Source: Nicotiana tabacum
Lineage: Eukaryota > Streptophyta > Magnoliopsida > Solanales > Solanaceae
Assembly: GCF_000715075.1 (NCBI RefSeq)
Contig: NC_134082.1
Location: 58,057,466 to 58,121,465, forward strand
Direction: 5' to 3'
DNA length: 64,000 bases
The notes beneath the pieces are model-generated. The model did no database searches, was not told where the DNA came from, and saw nothing but the letters and a program-made list of their open reading frames with translations. Made by a program: the position numbers and the translations under genes. Of this stretch, positions 11,701 to 24,890 are shown piece after piece; positions within the stretch are counted from its first letter, which is position 1, and the number at the start of each line of letters is the position of its first letter.

Positions 11701-13800
11701 TAAACAAATGTTTGTCCTCGAGCGTACCCAGAGTTGTCCTAGAAGCCAACCAATAGTTGAACGACCTTACCAAGAATATACCCGTGGGTGATCCCACACT
11801 ACCCCATCTCGCATAGGTCCGATAACACAACATAGCTGAAATTTCACAATCCATCTAGTCCATAAACCATAGAACCACACTGCACCTTCCGAAATCATAC
11901 ACAAGATTAGAACCTCACATCTATATTCAGAATAAGCCCGAACCAGCTGTAATAACCGATACCTGCAACCTCAGGTGCAATTACATGATAGACCACATAA
12001 CTCAAACGCTTGTAGTGATAACTTCTAATCACAGCAGTTGCACATAACACCCGAATACCGATAGAAAAACTCTTATCAACTAAAGTGTCGTCTCAACACT
12101 TTTACATATTGCCAAATGCTACTTCTCCTTTGGCAAATGCTACATCAAATTTCTGAGCCGAAGCTCGATATTATCCTTCCAACATGCTGAAATCAAATCC
12201 GTTCGTACTCATTAATGATCCCACTGATCTCTTCTAATCCAACACATTATTCTAGTGATATGACACATCAATACAGGTCTAAGCCACCACTCGCACAATA
12301 CGCGCGCCAATAAAAACAGTTCGAGCATACTCAATTCATGAAAATGACTCAAACGAAATAGTTGTACCTCAAGCTCACCAGTACCACCACAACACAAGGC
12401 TGAGAACCCGTCTCACATCATAGAAATATAACACACGTATCTAACCCGGAAGGTCATATCTCTACATAGCTTCGCTGCCATGCGCGACCCTATCCAGACA
12501 CTAGTTCACATGAGACGCCCCAAGTCACCATGCTCAAAATCATCAACCAAGTGCAATTTGATATCTAGTACCACCAGTGAATCACCATACCCACAGAGAA
12601 ATACATAATACAATGCCATACCGGAAAACCTCACTATTGCGCCATCCGGTTACCCCAAAAAGGAAGAATACCTTAAAGAAAAGAGCCGCTTTGCAAGTTC
12701 CACAAGTACCACCCCAACAATATGCTATGGGCTCGTCAATCACAGTGGAACCAAGATATATGAATAGAACAATAATAATCGGCTCTTCTATAGCTCACAT
12801 TGACATCAACCTCACGAGCAACTTAGCTGCCAATAACATAATCCACCTGGCACGGTCACAGACCTCCAGTCCAAGCATATCATATAGAAGCAATCCAACA
12901 AGTACACATGTATATGCTAACTGAAACAAGATTCTCATTCTCCTTGACTGGAATAAATAACACTTTATATCGTAGGCATGAGCAAACTGCGCTGTCATAG
13001 CTCAAATTAGCAAGTTAATACAGAATTAGTAATTACCAAGTTTGTTCTAGAATTTAGCATCTTGGAAATCTCAAGTATAGTCCAGATAGTTCTTAACAGA
13101 GTTACGAATACCAGAAACATTATACCTTAGCCCAATATCCCACTCTAGGCATATCATAGCCTACGTATCTTCCGAGCATGAATATTAGCTCGGCGCTTGC
13201 ACACAGGTTCAACCCTCACATATATTCGTGCTCACAACGCAAAGTTATCACCATCAATTAGCTCAACTAGTGCATCCAAAGAGTTTAGATAAGACACTCA
13301 CCTCAAACATGCCACAATCCCGAAATAGTATATTTTTGAGAATTCCCCGTCTCCAAATTCCTAGATTATATAAATCACCGTAACTGATCACAACCTCAGC
13401 ACTCAATGACTGACACATCCCTAAAGTACGATCATTTCATGATAATTATTCTCAAAATTTTCCTACAATACATAGCAAGATCGAAATATTGGCAGTCGAT
13501 CAACCAAGTGGGTGTTGAAATACCAATAGACATTTGTTGGTTAAAATATAGTGTGCACCCTTCTAAGGTCTTACCGAGCAGTTATAACATTCATCTAAAT
13601 ACCTGAAACTGACTATTCCATCCAGAACTCGTGACCTTCCCTTTAAGAATGAACTGCCACGTTGCACATGAAAATATTAATCATGTACCACACACCACGT
13701 CTATCATGCCATCTTGTTGCAAACACAAAATCTCATTAGAAATTTCTGGGCTATAGGAAAATTACATTCCGGCAGTTAGAAATCTTCTATTTGCTCCCAT
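11701..13800 (-). mobile_element. Non-coding internal DNA of the deleted element (3' part)
   Basis: About 2.1 kb between the polypurine tract and the protease frame. In an autonomous relative this space would encode RNase H, integrase and chromodomain. I see no HHCC zinc finger, no integrase motif and no frame above about 115 codons on either strand. The sequence looks degenerate or replaced. Confidence 0.5.
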
Positions 13801-14763
13801 TTAGGAGGATTTCGTAATATACAATATGTTCCGCACACCGGTAGAAGATATCCGGCTCGAACTATAGTAAAAACCATCAAGAAAACTTTCAAATCTGCTC
13901 ACACATACCCAAGTTATCAAAACAGAATTCCTCTGGCTTGACCAGGCCATGTAGGTCACCAACCCAAAAATATTGCCATAAAACATCTGTAAAGCATCAC
14001 AATATACAGTATATGAATCTGAAACTGATGGCAAAACCAACACTGGAGTTGTGGTCAAAGCTGTCTTGAGCTTCTGAAAGCTCTTCTCACATTCGTCCGA
14101 CCATACAAATGATGCACCCTTCTGAGTCAACTTGGTCAAGGGCGATGCAATGGATGAAAAATCCCTCACAACTGGGATAGAATCAATACTAGGAGTCTCA
14201 ACTCCAACATCTAGCACAAACGCTAGATATGACAGACAACCCTTCCCAACTATACGTTGGGCTTTCAAGAAAGAAATTACTCTGCTAGGAATATAATCAG
14301 TCATACCACGCCACTCGATCCGCGGTACACCCGGCATAGCCAAAGTAACTGTCTTAGCATGACAGTCTAGAATAACATGACACAGAAATAACCAATCCAT
14401 GCCCAATATAACATCAAAGTCCACCATGCTCAATAGAAATAGATCAACTCGGGTCTCCAGACCCTCAATAATCACAACACATGACCGGTACACACGGTCC
14501 ACAATAACAGTATCGCCCACCGGGGTAGATACATGAACAGGTAAAGAAGGAAACTCTCGGGGCGTACCCAAATAATGAGCAAAATACGAGGACACATAAG
14601 AATAGGTGGAACCGGGATCGAATAATACAGAGGCATATCTGTGGCAGACTGGACAATTCCTGTAATGACAGCATTTGAAGCAATAACATAAAAAAAAAAA
14701 AACAGGCCCGTCCACCGCCTGATCGACCTTAATCCCCGTAAGCAATAACCGACTCACCAACAC
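13801..14763 (-). pseudogene. Ty3/gypsy protease frame fused to the start of RNase H (RT deleted)
   Basis: An open frame of 320 codons. Residues 41-200 form a retropepsin-like protease: active-site region 'SVLFDPGSTYSYVS' (D-P-G where many families have D-S/T-G), then 'VDFDVILGMDWL'. At residues 201-203 'PVVRDF' jumps straight to 'SSIASPLTKLTQKG', the segment that normally follows reverse transcriptase, so the whole RT core is missing without loss of frame. RNase H-like sequence ('DECEKSFQKLKTAL', 'YTVYCDA') lasts to residue 257, after which similarity ends at a second breakpoint near 13993. The frame lacks an ATG near its start and a TGA lies just upstream. Probably not a functional gene; a trans-expressed protease cannot be excluded. 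Confidence 0.8.
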
Positions 14764-15816
14764 GCCTCAAACTGGAACCAATATAGCACAAAATCATGCA
14801 ATCAACTTATTTAATAGCAAACTCCCCAACTTGGCTCAAAGACATAGATCAAAACGCACTCAATAAATCATAACGCACATACTCTATTATTGTCGTAATA
14901 CCATAGTGAGATTGAACTCACTCCTTCATAAGCTTGTGGAAACACAAATCATCTAGAATTTTAACTCTTCTGCAATTCTTGCATTCACTCACATAACAGT
15001 TAAGCCCACTCTCTAGGCGACCAAATTTAGATTTCAACGCATATTCTTTACTTGTAAATGAGATCTTTAATAGACAGTATAAGAATCGCACCACCTTAGA
15101 ACACTCCGCAGGAGATAACCCATATGTTTCACTTCTAATTAATATTTTTGTATACCTTCCACCGTCATTCACATTACACAATCACTTAGTCTTCCTGAGT
15201 CTAAACTCATACCGTAACATGAAATTTACTTCACTCCAAACAGGAGACATGAAAAGATTCTTCACGCGCCCATAACTCGGGGCTACACATCAGATCACAA
15301 TGAAAATTAAACACTTAATAGTTCATCTATTATCCTGACGCCCTTCCTCGTCACCTCCAAGTCATATAGATATATCTCGCAGTACTAACATACTCCTCAC
15401 GTGGCTATCCAATCATCATTCCCACTAATAGGGACAATACCGGACATATAATTTCAAAACTCTTGCTCGCACAATCAGCACTTCGGTGCTCAAGCCATAG
15501 GCAAGGATCCAGCCTCAAGTCCTCCAGACTGGCCTAACATCAAACTCATAGCGATTACATCTCGCCCTTCGTCCAGGGAATTACAAGCCATCAAGGCACA
15601 TCTAATACTGAGCGCTCGTTCGCGCATACGAACACGTGGATGGAATTGTAAGAGTTACTTTTTTTCCAGCTGAATCAAGGACGCACGATAAGAATTCAAG
15701 AATATGAAGTTTTCCTAAAGGTTCTGCAGCCTCTCGAGGATAAATACAGACGTCTCCGTACAGATCCGCGAGACTCTACTAAACCTGCTCATGACTCGCG
15801 AGACCTAGTAACCTAG
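14764..15816 (-). mobile_element. Leader of the deleted element, without gag
   Basis: About 1.05 kb between the PBS and the protease frame. It matches 320-1410, so two elements share it. The first 100 bp after the PBS resembles the leader of the autonomous element (25553-25680) in reverse complement, but the expected gag start is absent. The longest frame (14918-15181, minus, 87 codons) has no recognisable domain. Confidence 0.6.
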
Positions 15817-15828
15817 GCTCTGATACCA
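15817..15828 (-). other. Primer-binding site (initiator Met tRNA type)
   Basis: The minus strand reads TGGTATCAGAGC, starting 3 bp from the LTR edge at 15832. Confidence 0.88.
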
Positions 15829-15831
15829 ACT

Positions 15832-18800
15832 TGTCACGACCCAATTCCCAAACCTGGTCATGATGGCGCCTCTCATGAAGACAAGGCCAGCCATTCAACC
15901 CAATTCATCCTTTTAAGACAATTAGTTAACACAATTATAGTATAAACATGGTTTAATAATATCCAATAGCGGAAAGTATAGATAAAATATGGAAATCCAA
16001 CCCAACTCAGCCCTAACCGGGGTGTCACAAGTCATGAGCTACTACAGAGTTTACTAAAATTCTACAAAGTATGGAATTAGGAACAAAATCTGAAGATATC
16101 ATAAATAACAGAAGATAAGGGAGAAAACGGGTCTGTGAACGCCATGCAGCTACCTCGATAACTCCAATGAAAACTTAACAGCAGAAAACTCGCTCTATGC
16201 CTCAAGAATACCTGTACCTGCACACATAGTGCAGGGATTAATGTGAGTACTCCGACCCAGTGAGTAATAAATATAAATAATGACTGAAGGTAAGAAAACA
16301 TGTTAAGGCGCACAACATTCTATACAGAAGCAGTGAAATCATTTAAAATAATAATTCAGTGAAATATCATGTGAAATTTCTTTTAAACCAGTAAAACAAG
16401 TAATTTGGTAGTAAAATGACAAGTAGAAACCTGCCCCTCGGGCTCAATATCAAAACAATAAGTAGAAATCTGCCCCTCGGGCTCAGTATCAAAATAACAA
16501 GTAGAAATATGCCCCTTGGTCTCAGTATCAAAATAGTAATTAGAAATCTGCCCCTCGGGCTTAGTATCAAAATAATAAGTAGAAATCGGCCCCTCGGGCT
16601 CAGTATCTCAGAACAGTATCAGGCCCTCAGGCTCAGAACAGTATGAAGCAATCAGTCAATGAAATAAGAGCACATAATTATTATGGCAGATAATGCAGAT
16701 AAGGAATAAATGCATGAGTGCAATGCAATGCATATGACAGTACCCTCTGGTACCCACTGTGGCGTGCAGCCTGAGCCATCCATATTTATTTATCGTCGAC
16801 GGCGCTCACTGGGGGTGTGTACAGACTCCGGAGGGGCTCCTACATCCCAAGCACAGTATCAAGCCATCTCGTGGCATCAAATCTAGGCCCTCGGCCTCAT
16901 ATCAATATCAGTATAATCACCCAGGCTCTCGGCCTCAATATCAATGTAATCAACCAGGCTCTCGGCCTCAATATCAATGTAATCAACTAGGCTCTCGACC
17001 TCAATATCAATGCAACACCGTTGCGGCACGCATCCCGATCCATGCTCAGTCCAGAAATCGTCATAAGCCCCTTGGGCATTCGTAAAACAATAGTTCTCAG
17101 CCCGAAATATCATTTAGAAATATCATTTAAGTTTTCAAATCTTAGAAAGATGGCTGAGTTTGCAAAACAGTATTTAAAACCTTGGACTGAGATCAAATGA
17201 TATGCAAAATATGCGAAAACAGTGATATCAAAATCCCTGAAGGATTCAAATAATTGGAAAGAAGCCCAAATGTAACAATCAAATCTAAGTAAGGAAGATT
17301 CTCAATTTAGTTCAAGTAGAAAACACGGTAAAAAACATCTCTCGGGACGAACCAAGTCACAATCCCCAATGGCGCTCTACCCCACGCCCGTTATCCGGCG
17401 TGCAAGTCACCTCAATATAGCGTTATGATGTGAAATTCCGGGGTTTCAAACCCTCAGGACATCATTTACATCAATTACTCACCTCAAACCGGCTATTTCT
17501 TTAATTCGCGACGCCTTTGCCCCCCGAATTGGCCTCTTTGTGCGTCGAATCTATCCAAAATTAGAACGAATATGTCACATTATGCTGTAGGAACAATACC
17601 CAATGGAAAATAACTAAAAAACATCAAAATCCCAAAATTTGGCAAAACCCGAGCCACGGGCCCACTTTTCGAAATTCAGAAAAATTAACATCAATGGATT
17701 CCTTATCTTGCCACGAGTCTATACATATAAAATTTACCAAAATCGGACATCAACTCGACCCTCAAATATTCAAATCTTATTTTCAAATCTCTAGGCTTAA
17801 ATCCCCAATTTACTCCTCAAAAACATGTAATCTACTCAGATTATTCGATGATAATTCAATATTATCGAGTAGAAATGATCACAAGTGACTTACCTCAAGA
17901 TTTCCCATGATTTCTTGCTCAAAAATCGCCCCAATCCGTGTTCTTTCACTAAAAAATGTGAAAATGAGCAAAGAAAACCAGAACAGCATTAATAACCCGA
18001 ATCTGGTCGCTAAAAGACCCATTCCCGTCGCTAAAAGTCCCAAATTTGGTCGCTAAAGGTGCACACCAGAACCTTCTGCACCAGCAATATTTATTTTCAC
18101 TAAAAAGGCTCTAACTCCACCATACGAACTCGGAATTCGATGATTCTTGTTTCTATGAGTCATAAATAATGATAAGAACATAGTCCTTCAATCAAAAATC
18201 AATTCGGAGCTCGTTTGCTTAGTGCGATATCCATTTCGCTCGTTAAACAATTAACTCATGTTTTGCGTCAAAAACTCAATCGCGACTTGATGAAATTAGA
18301 CCAAACTTTCCAGACACTCCTATAATTCATTATTTAAATTCTGGTAATCTCGAAATAAAATTTCGATCTCTAGAACTAAAAATGGACCTTTGGATCATTA
18401 CGTGCTTATGCTCAAAACGGCAAAAATCTTCCAAAAACTCTTCCAAAACTTATCCGAGCCTCATGTGACCCCGACCAAACATGCCAACACACCCCATAAC
18501 ATCATTCAAACTTTTTCCAATCAACAAAACACCTCAAACAACATCAAAACCATTAATTCACATCGAATTCAAGCCTAAGTTTTCCAAAAACTTCCGAAAC
18601 ACGCATTTGATAAAAAACCCGACCAAATCACCTCCGAATGACATGAAATTTTGTACACACATCCCAAATAACATAATGAAGCTACAGCAACTCTCGGAAT
18701 TCTATTCTGACCCTTGGATCAAAATCTCACCTATCAACCGGAAATCGCTAAAATACTACTTTCGCCAATTCAAGCCAAATTCCATACCGGACCTCGAAAA

Positions 18801-19068
18801 CCAATTCCGATCGCGCTTCAAAGTGATAAATTATGTAATGGATCTAGACAAAACATAAAAATTCTGATCCGAGATAATTTACACATAAGTCAACGTCCGA
18901 TTGACTTTTCCAAAACAAACATTCCTTAAAGAGACTAAGTGTCTCATTTCCTACTAAAACCAATCCAAATCAACTCGTTCACACCCAACACTGATAATGA
19001 AGCATAAAGAAATAGGAAATGGGGAAAATGGGGTGGTAACTCACGAGACAACGGGTCGGGTCGTCACA
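15832..19068 (-). repeat. 5' LTR of the minus-strand element
   Basis: 3237 bp, nearly identical to 8453-11688, with the same minisatellites (16430-16640 and 16918-17012). It ends GGGTCGTCACA, followed by the TSD TAGAT (19069-19073). Confidence 0.92.
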
Positions 19069-20961
19069 TAGATTATGTCTTAAAAGTGTCAAGTGGCATT
19101 TTCACAATACGCCACTTGGCTTAACCACATGCTTCACTACTCTCCTTTTAATATAATATAGAAGATATGAAGATAAGAAACATGAAAATAACATTAACAA
19201 TCAGGACGGATTGAGAGAATTCCAAGAGAAGGTCACAAACCGTACATCTTAAAAGTCGTGTAACATATCAAGAAGATAGATGTAGCAGAACCAAATGAAA
19301 AAAGAAGACGATAAAACTACAACTTATCCAAAGGAAAATACAAGCCACTCCATATTAGACTCTCATGAGTAAGATTATAAATATTACTCCACACAAAATA
19401 GATCACACAATCAGCTCTAAAATGTGCATGCTTACACAAGGTAAAAATAATAAAACGAAGATTCGGATCAATACGTTCGATTCATCAGGTTCTACCAAAT
19501 AAAGGATGACTATCCGTTGAACGACTTAGTTAATGGACAATAACAACTAAACCCTACAATCGTAAAACTAGGTGAACTAGGCATAATATTTCTTGTGTAA
19601 ATAGAATCGCATAATTGGTCACTTAATTTAATGGTTTAGGGCTAACTCATCAAAAAGGTGTAGCATAAGGAGAGGCAAAGAAAATAACTTTGCTAATAAT
19701 TTGAAAACTTTCAAAAATTTCTTCTCCCATCTTCACTCTTCATATTTTCTCATCTTCCCTACTTTCCGAAAAATGATCTAAGCATGGGTTTTGTCACTAC
19801 TAGAAATCAGGAAAAAATCGACCAAGCCATACCGACCACCTGGTGTTATGTGTCATTCTAACCCGAATGCTAGAATAAATTTACAAGAATATTGCAAGCG
19901 ACTTGAATTATACTTGCAGACAGCAAATAATGGTAAGGTGTTCAAGCCCAAAGCAAGTTACACATTCACTTTGGAGGAAAGACGATAAATTTGTGATTGG
20001 GTTACGAAATTGAAGATGTCGGAGGGTTATGCGTCGAATCTAGAATAAAAAGTAGATATGGAGGTAGGAAAGTTTAGCCATTTATAAAGTCATGACTGTC
20101 ATGTTTTCATGGAGACCCTAGTGCCTATTGCATTTTGTGGTTTGCTTGAAAGAATCTGAAAACCCATCACAGAGATTAGTTTGTTTTTCAAATACTTGTG
20201 TTCTACCACATTAAGGGAAGAAAACCTACTTTGGATGGATCTGAACATTCATGTAACTTCTAGTAAGATGGAAAAATATTTCCATGTGGTTTCCTTGATG
20301 TGACGGAACACCTTCTAATCCACCTTGTACACGAGGCACGACTTGGAGGGCCTGTTCAATGCAGATGGATGTATCCCTTTGGGAGGTAATATTATAAGTT
20401 TGATGTAATATTCTATTTTATTTGAATGTTCTTGGCTAACATGACATTATGTAGGACAATTGGCAAATGCAAACAATTTTTTAAGCAGAGGAATATGATT
20501 GAAGGATCTATATGTGAAGCCTATCTTGCAAAGGAAACTGCACATTTTTGTTCTTATTATTTTGAGAGTAACGTGTCATGTTCTAGGAATAGGCCCAATA
20601 GGCACACTATCGAATGTGTGAATGATCCACTATATCCACCAATGTCCATATTCAATCAATCAGGCCGATGTTCTAAGGATGTTAGAAAGAGAAGCTCGAG
20701 TGATATGGAGTATAAGTCAGCTACAATTCATGTGTTGCTAAATTGTCCCGAAGTTGTACCATTTCTTAAGTAAGTATTGATTTATTAGTTATCAAAATAT
20801 AAAATTTACTGTGATTACATATTGATGCAACTACTAAAAATATTTGATGTGTCATAGTCACTTCGTGGGTCAATTTGGCCATGATGTTGTATATACGAGT
20901 TTTGATACGTGGTTCAAACAGTTTGTAAGTTTATCCTGATAATGTTCTTCTAAAGTTCCCG

Positions 20962-20997
<36 letters not shown>

Positions 20998-21487
20998 CAG
21001 TTATTCTAACTTATGAATTTTTTTAACACTATGTAGGTAAATAATCTAAATAATAGTGTAAATCAATTTTTAAAAGATATATCTTGAGGACATGATCTTC
21101 AGGTCACAACAATGTCTAAGTACGTATTGAATGGTTATAAGTTTCATACATAGGATTGCTCTAAAAATAAAAATAGCAATAATAGTAGGGTGTGGGTTCA
21201 AGGTGGTGATGGAAACCAAGTTGGAGATATTGATTATTATGGTGTGGACAAAGAAATATTACAACTAGAATATACAGATTGGCCATATAAGAAAGTAATA
21301 CTCTTAAGTTGCAAGTGGTTTGACCCAAATCCAACAAGAGATACAAGAGTACATCACTAATACAACATAATTGACGTTAATCATACGAGGGAATATGATC
21401 GCTATGATTCTTTCATAATTGCATATAACGTTAGGCAAGTATATTATGCTCCTTATTCATTGCGGCGGAATAAGTCCGATTGGTGGG
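19069..21487 (+). repeat. Tandem unit, copy B, right segment
   Basis: Continuation of copy B after the inserted element, beginning with the second TSD copy. Together with 7518-8452 it gives a unit of about 3.35 kb. It ends at 'ttggtggg|ttaaaaatt', the same junction as at 7517. Bases 19074-19794 are non-coding flank. Confidence 0.85.
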
Positions 21488-21498
21488 TTAAAAATTAA
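19795..21498 (+). pseudogene. CACTA terminus and TNP2-type transposase fragment, copy B
   Basis: Same structure as copy A: CACTACTAG at 19795, a DUF4218-type exon with stop codons (for example the TAA at 19986), a GT-AG intron, then the exon open as 'TIGKCKQFFKQRN...' at 20456-20773, which lacks the stop seen in copy A. The DUF4216 exon (about 21040-21498) has several stops ('atcttgagga', 'catacatagg'). The intron AT tract is short (20963-20994). Decayed. Confidence 0.85.
20963..20994. repeat. (AT)n microsatellite, copy B
   Basis: About 32 bp of TA dinucleotides, in the same intron position as 6949-7029. Confidence 0.9.
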
Positions 21499-22694
21499 AG
21501 TCATAGTATATATTCTTTCCATAATATAGCTGAGTCTTTATTGTAGTAAATATCTCTTATTTTTAGATTTTATTCGAAAAAGTGCCAAGTAATTTTTTAC
21601 TTTGCAAACTACCCTGCTTTTTCAAGATTAGAGAAGAATAATATTATTTTACTTAAAGTTCAAGCAACTTAATTTTCTCTTTAAGCCTTGCAATCTCTCT
21701 TGAGTTTGGAGAGTGGGCATGGATTTATTATTTTTTAAAGTAGCTTTATTTCTAATAGAAGTCGTTACATAATCAACTACTGATATCCTTACCCTGTTGT
21801 TAACAAAGGACTGAATTTCATCTCTAACAATTGAACTGGATGGTTCATGTATTATAATATAAAAATATATCTTATCATGAATCATGATATAGATTAGATT
21901 CAATTATTTTTGTCTTTCAGTTCAAACTCAAATTCAAAATTTAAATTTTTTGTATCTTTTAATTAAAAGTAAACATATATATAAAAGTCATTTCTACTTA
22001 AAGTATAATTAGACTCATACTATCTCTATTTTCGTAGTACGTTTCGTAAAAAAAAAATTCTTCCGTTTTTTAGGACAATACCATTAGAATATTTCGTCCT
22101 TTTTTCTCATCACCTAACTATGTTGTGAAAGTTGCATACGAAATATGCTAATTAGTTAGTAATTAACCATAATTAATTCTAATATCATTAGTTACACTAC
22201 AAAATTGTCAATTTTAATTATTCTCTTTCCACATTATTATTTATTACCAAGTGCCAGGTGCTACCATATTAAAAACAATAGGTGAATCCACTATCATTAA
22301 TTCCATTACAGATTATCGATTTTTATTATTCCCTTTCCAAATTCTTTATTACCAAATGCCAAGTTGTTGGTCTTTTTTGTAAGCAAAAAAGGAAATATAT
22401 TAAATATCTATATTATATCTAATTAGATTATGTCTTAAAAGTGTCAAGTGGCATTTTCACAATATGCTACTTGGTTTAACCACATGCTTTAATACTCTCC
22501 TTTTAATATAATATAGAAGATATGAAGATAAGAAACATGAAAATAACATTAACAATCAGGACGGATTGAGACAATTCCAAGAGAAGGTCACAAACCGTAT
22601 ATCTTAAAAGTCGTGTAACATATCAAGAAGATAGACGTAGCAGAACTAAATGAAAAAAGAAGAAGATAAAACTACAACTTATCCAAAGGAAAAT
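21488..22694 (+). repeat. Tandem unit, copy C, left segment
   Basis: Start of the third copy, up to the TSD AAAAT (22690-22694) of the inserted element. AT-rich flank; no gene seen. It contains an empty TAGAT site at 22424-22428. Confidence 0.85.
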
Positions 22695-23380
22695 TGTGAC
22701 GACCCGACCGATCATCTTAAGAATTAATGCCCCGATCCCCTATTAACTGCTTTCCCCAAGTTTATTTCTGCTAATGTGATTTGCCAAGATGCTCGGTTTT
22801 GAGTTTTGGGACACTTAGTCCCTAAATGAGAGCCTAAGTGTTAGAAAGTTGACCGAAGTCGGAACAGTCTGGAGACAGCCTCGGAATGGAAATCTGATGG
22901 TTCCGTTAACTCCGTTAGGTGAATTTGGGGCTGGGAGCGTGTTCGGAATGTGTTTTGGAGGTCCGTAGCTAATTTACGCTTGAAATGCCAAAGTTTGAAT
23001 TTTTAAAGTTTCCGGTCCGATAGTGAGATTTTGATCCGAGGGTCGGAATGGAATTCCGGAAGTTTCAGTAGCTCCGTCATGTCATTTGGGATGTGTGTGC
23101 AAAATTTCAGGTCATTCGAACGAGATTTGATACAGTTTTTGATCGAAAACATAATTTAAGAGTTCTTGGAGTTCTTAGGCTTGAATCCTATGTGAAATTG
23201 GTGATTTGATGTTGTTATAAGCGTTCCGAAGTGTTGATAAAGTTTGAACGATATCATGGTATGTGTTGGTATAATTGGTTTGAAGTTCCGGGAGTTCCGG
23301 GTAGGTTCCGGGATGTTTTAGTGCAAAAATCATAGCTGTAGCAGGTCTACAGGGGTTGCAGGCCCCAGAACTCACTCACA

Positions 23381-23757
23381 CGGTCCGCACAATAATTAGT
23401 GCACCCGCGTTGAGTGCTGTGCGGACCGCACAAAAGCGGGCGCCGGCGCGGTAGGCATCGTGCGGACCACACAAAGTGGGGCGCGGCCGCGGTGAAGGGC
23501 CCTCCCGCTTGTCCTACTTCGGAAGCTCATATCTTTTGATCTACAAGGAATTTTAAGGTGATTCAAAACCGAAAGTTGTATCTCTTTGTGTCTAGTTTTC
23601 AGAAAGATAATGATATCGCAATTTGGACATCAGTAGCAAAAGTTATGGCCAAAATACTAAAGCCTGTCACTGCAGAGGGAGGCCTGTGTGGCCGCACGTT
23701 GCCTTTGCGCGGACCGCACTGGCTTGCGCGGACCGCGTGAGTTTTGGTGCGGCCCGA
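23381..23757. repeat. GC-rich dyad motifs 'gcggaccgc' upstream of the LTR TATA box
   Basis: The motif 'gcggaccgca', its complement 'cggtccgcac' and close variants occur at 23381, 23421, 23462, 23709, 23728 and 23748, within 400 bp upstream of the TATA box. The 3' LTR has a similar set (31361-31735). They could bind transcription factors; function is not shown. Confidence 0.55.
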
Positions 23758-23782
23758 AGTAGTTGGAAACCTGAGGGGTACC

Positions 23783-23790
23783 TATAAATA
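23783..23790 (+). promoter_or_regulatory. TATA box of the 5' LTR
   Basis: TATAAATA in 'acctataaatacgagg'. The same motif is in the 3' LTR at 31757-31764. It is the likely U3 promoter element, with transcription expected to start about 30 bp downstream. Confidence 0.65.
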
Positions 23791-24624
23791 CGAGGTTTTG
23801 GGTTTTATTTAATATTTTGACCTAGAGAGCTCGGATTTTGGCGATTTTTCGAAGGTTTTTCAAGAAATTCATCGGGGCAAGTGATTTTAACTCAGATTTG
23901 GCTAGAATACATGAATCTAACACTGAATTCTTCATTTAATTCGTGATTTGAGAGGGAATTTGGGAAGAAAATTGTGAAACCTTTCAAAAATGTAAAATGA
24001 TGATTTAAATGACCAAATAGTGTCGGAATTGTATAATTTTCATATGGTTAGACTCGTGAGAGTGCGAGGTTTCTGGGAATATAAATTTTTACCGATTCCG
24101 AGATGTGGGCCCTAGGGGCATTTTGGTCATTTTCCATAATTTCCCGTATTAGCTTTGAATTAAAACATAGGATCATTTGTTTGAGATGAAATTTATGATA
24201 TGCAATTGAATTGATTAGATTTGGGCCATTTGGAGTCGGATACTCGTGGCAAAAGCATGGTTTCTAGTTGATTTTGAGCCGGTTCGAGGTAAGTGGCTTG
24301 TCTAACCTTGTGTGGGGGACCTTTCCCCTTAGGATGTGCTTTGATAATTGAAATGCCCTGTACATGAGGTGACGAGCGCGTACTTGAGCTAATTGTTGAA
24401 AATCCGGTTTTTCCTTAAGTATTTCAATTGAGTTCTTTTCTTGTTTTATTCTACTTATGAATTTAGCATGTTGCTAGTCTAGAAAGGCATGTTTAGTTGA
24501 CTTAATTGCCTATTTGCTTAAATTGCATTACGTGAAGCATGTTAGGCTAGAAGTAAATGTTTACTTGGTACGAAATTAGCTTTTAATTTAATATTCTTGT
24601 GTTGCTGCTCTGTGTTTTAAATTG

Positions 24625-24890
24625 GGACTACGGGTTAGATTCCCGAGAGATTCCCCCTGCACATTTACTTTGGGACTACGGGTTAGATTCCCGGGAGATC
24701 CCCCGTACATATATTGAGGATACCGAGAGATCCCTAGTACATATTGAGGATACCAAGAGATCCTCGGGATACCAAGAGATCCCTGACTTATATTGAGGAT
24801 ACCGAGAGATCCTCGGGATGCCAAGAGATCCCTAGTACATATCGAGGATACTAAGAGATCCTCGGGATACTTAGAGATCCCCGGTTACTT
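24625..24890. repeat. Tandem array, 'gataccgagagatcc' type
   Basis: Two copies of 'gggactacgggttagattcc' in larger units are followed by about nine units built on 'gaggataccaagagatcc'. The array lies inside the part of the 5' LTR that the 3' LTR has lost. Confidence 0.8.

Larger units (their letters stand above)
8453..19068 (-). mobile_element. Complete but internally deleted Ty3/gypsy element (10.6 kb, TSD TAGAT)
   Basis: Two near-identical LTRs (8453-11688 and 15832-19068) flank an internal region of only 4.1 kb, on the minus strand as shown by the PBS next to the right LTR and the polypurine tract next to the left LTR. The target duplication TAGAT is at 8448-8452 and 19069-19073. The uninterrupted site is preserved in tandem copies A (5071-5075) and C (22424-22428). 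The internal region lacks gag, most of reverse transcriptase and integrase, and keeps a protease frame. It is non-autonomous and would have needed proteins in trans. The LTRs belong to the same broad chromovirus-like group as the other Ty3/gypsy LTRs here. Confidence 0.92.

Noticed and set aside
12577..12924. Plus-strand open frame of 115 codons
   Set aside because: It lies antisense within the degenerate internal region of a minus-strand retroelement, has no recognisable domain and low-complexity content.
14918..15181. 87-codon minus-strand frame with several cysteines in the gag-less leader
   Set aside because: Cysteine spacing fits no zinc finger I know, and the matching leader at 1-1425 does not preserve the frame.
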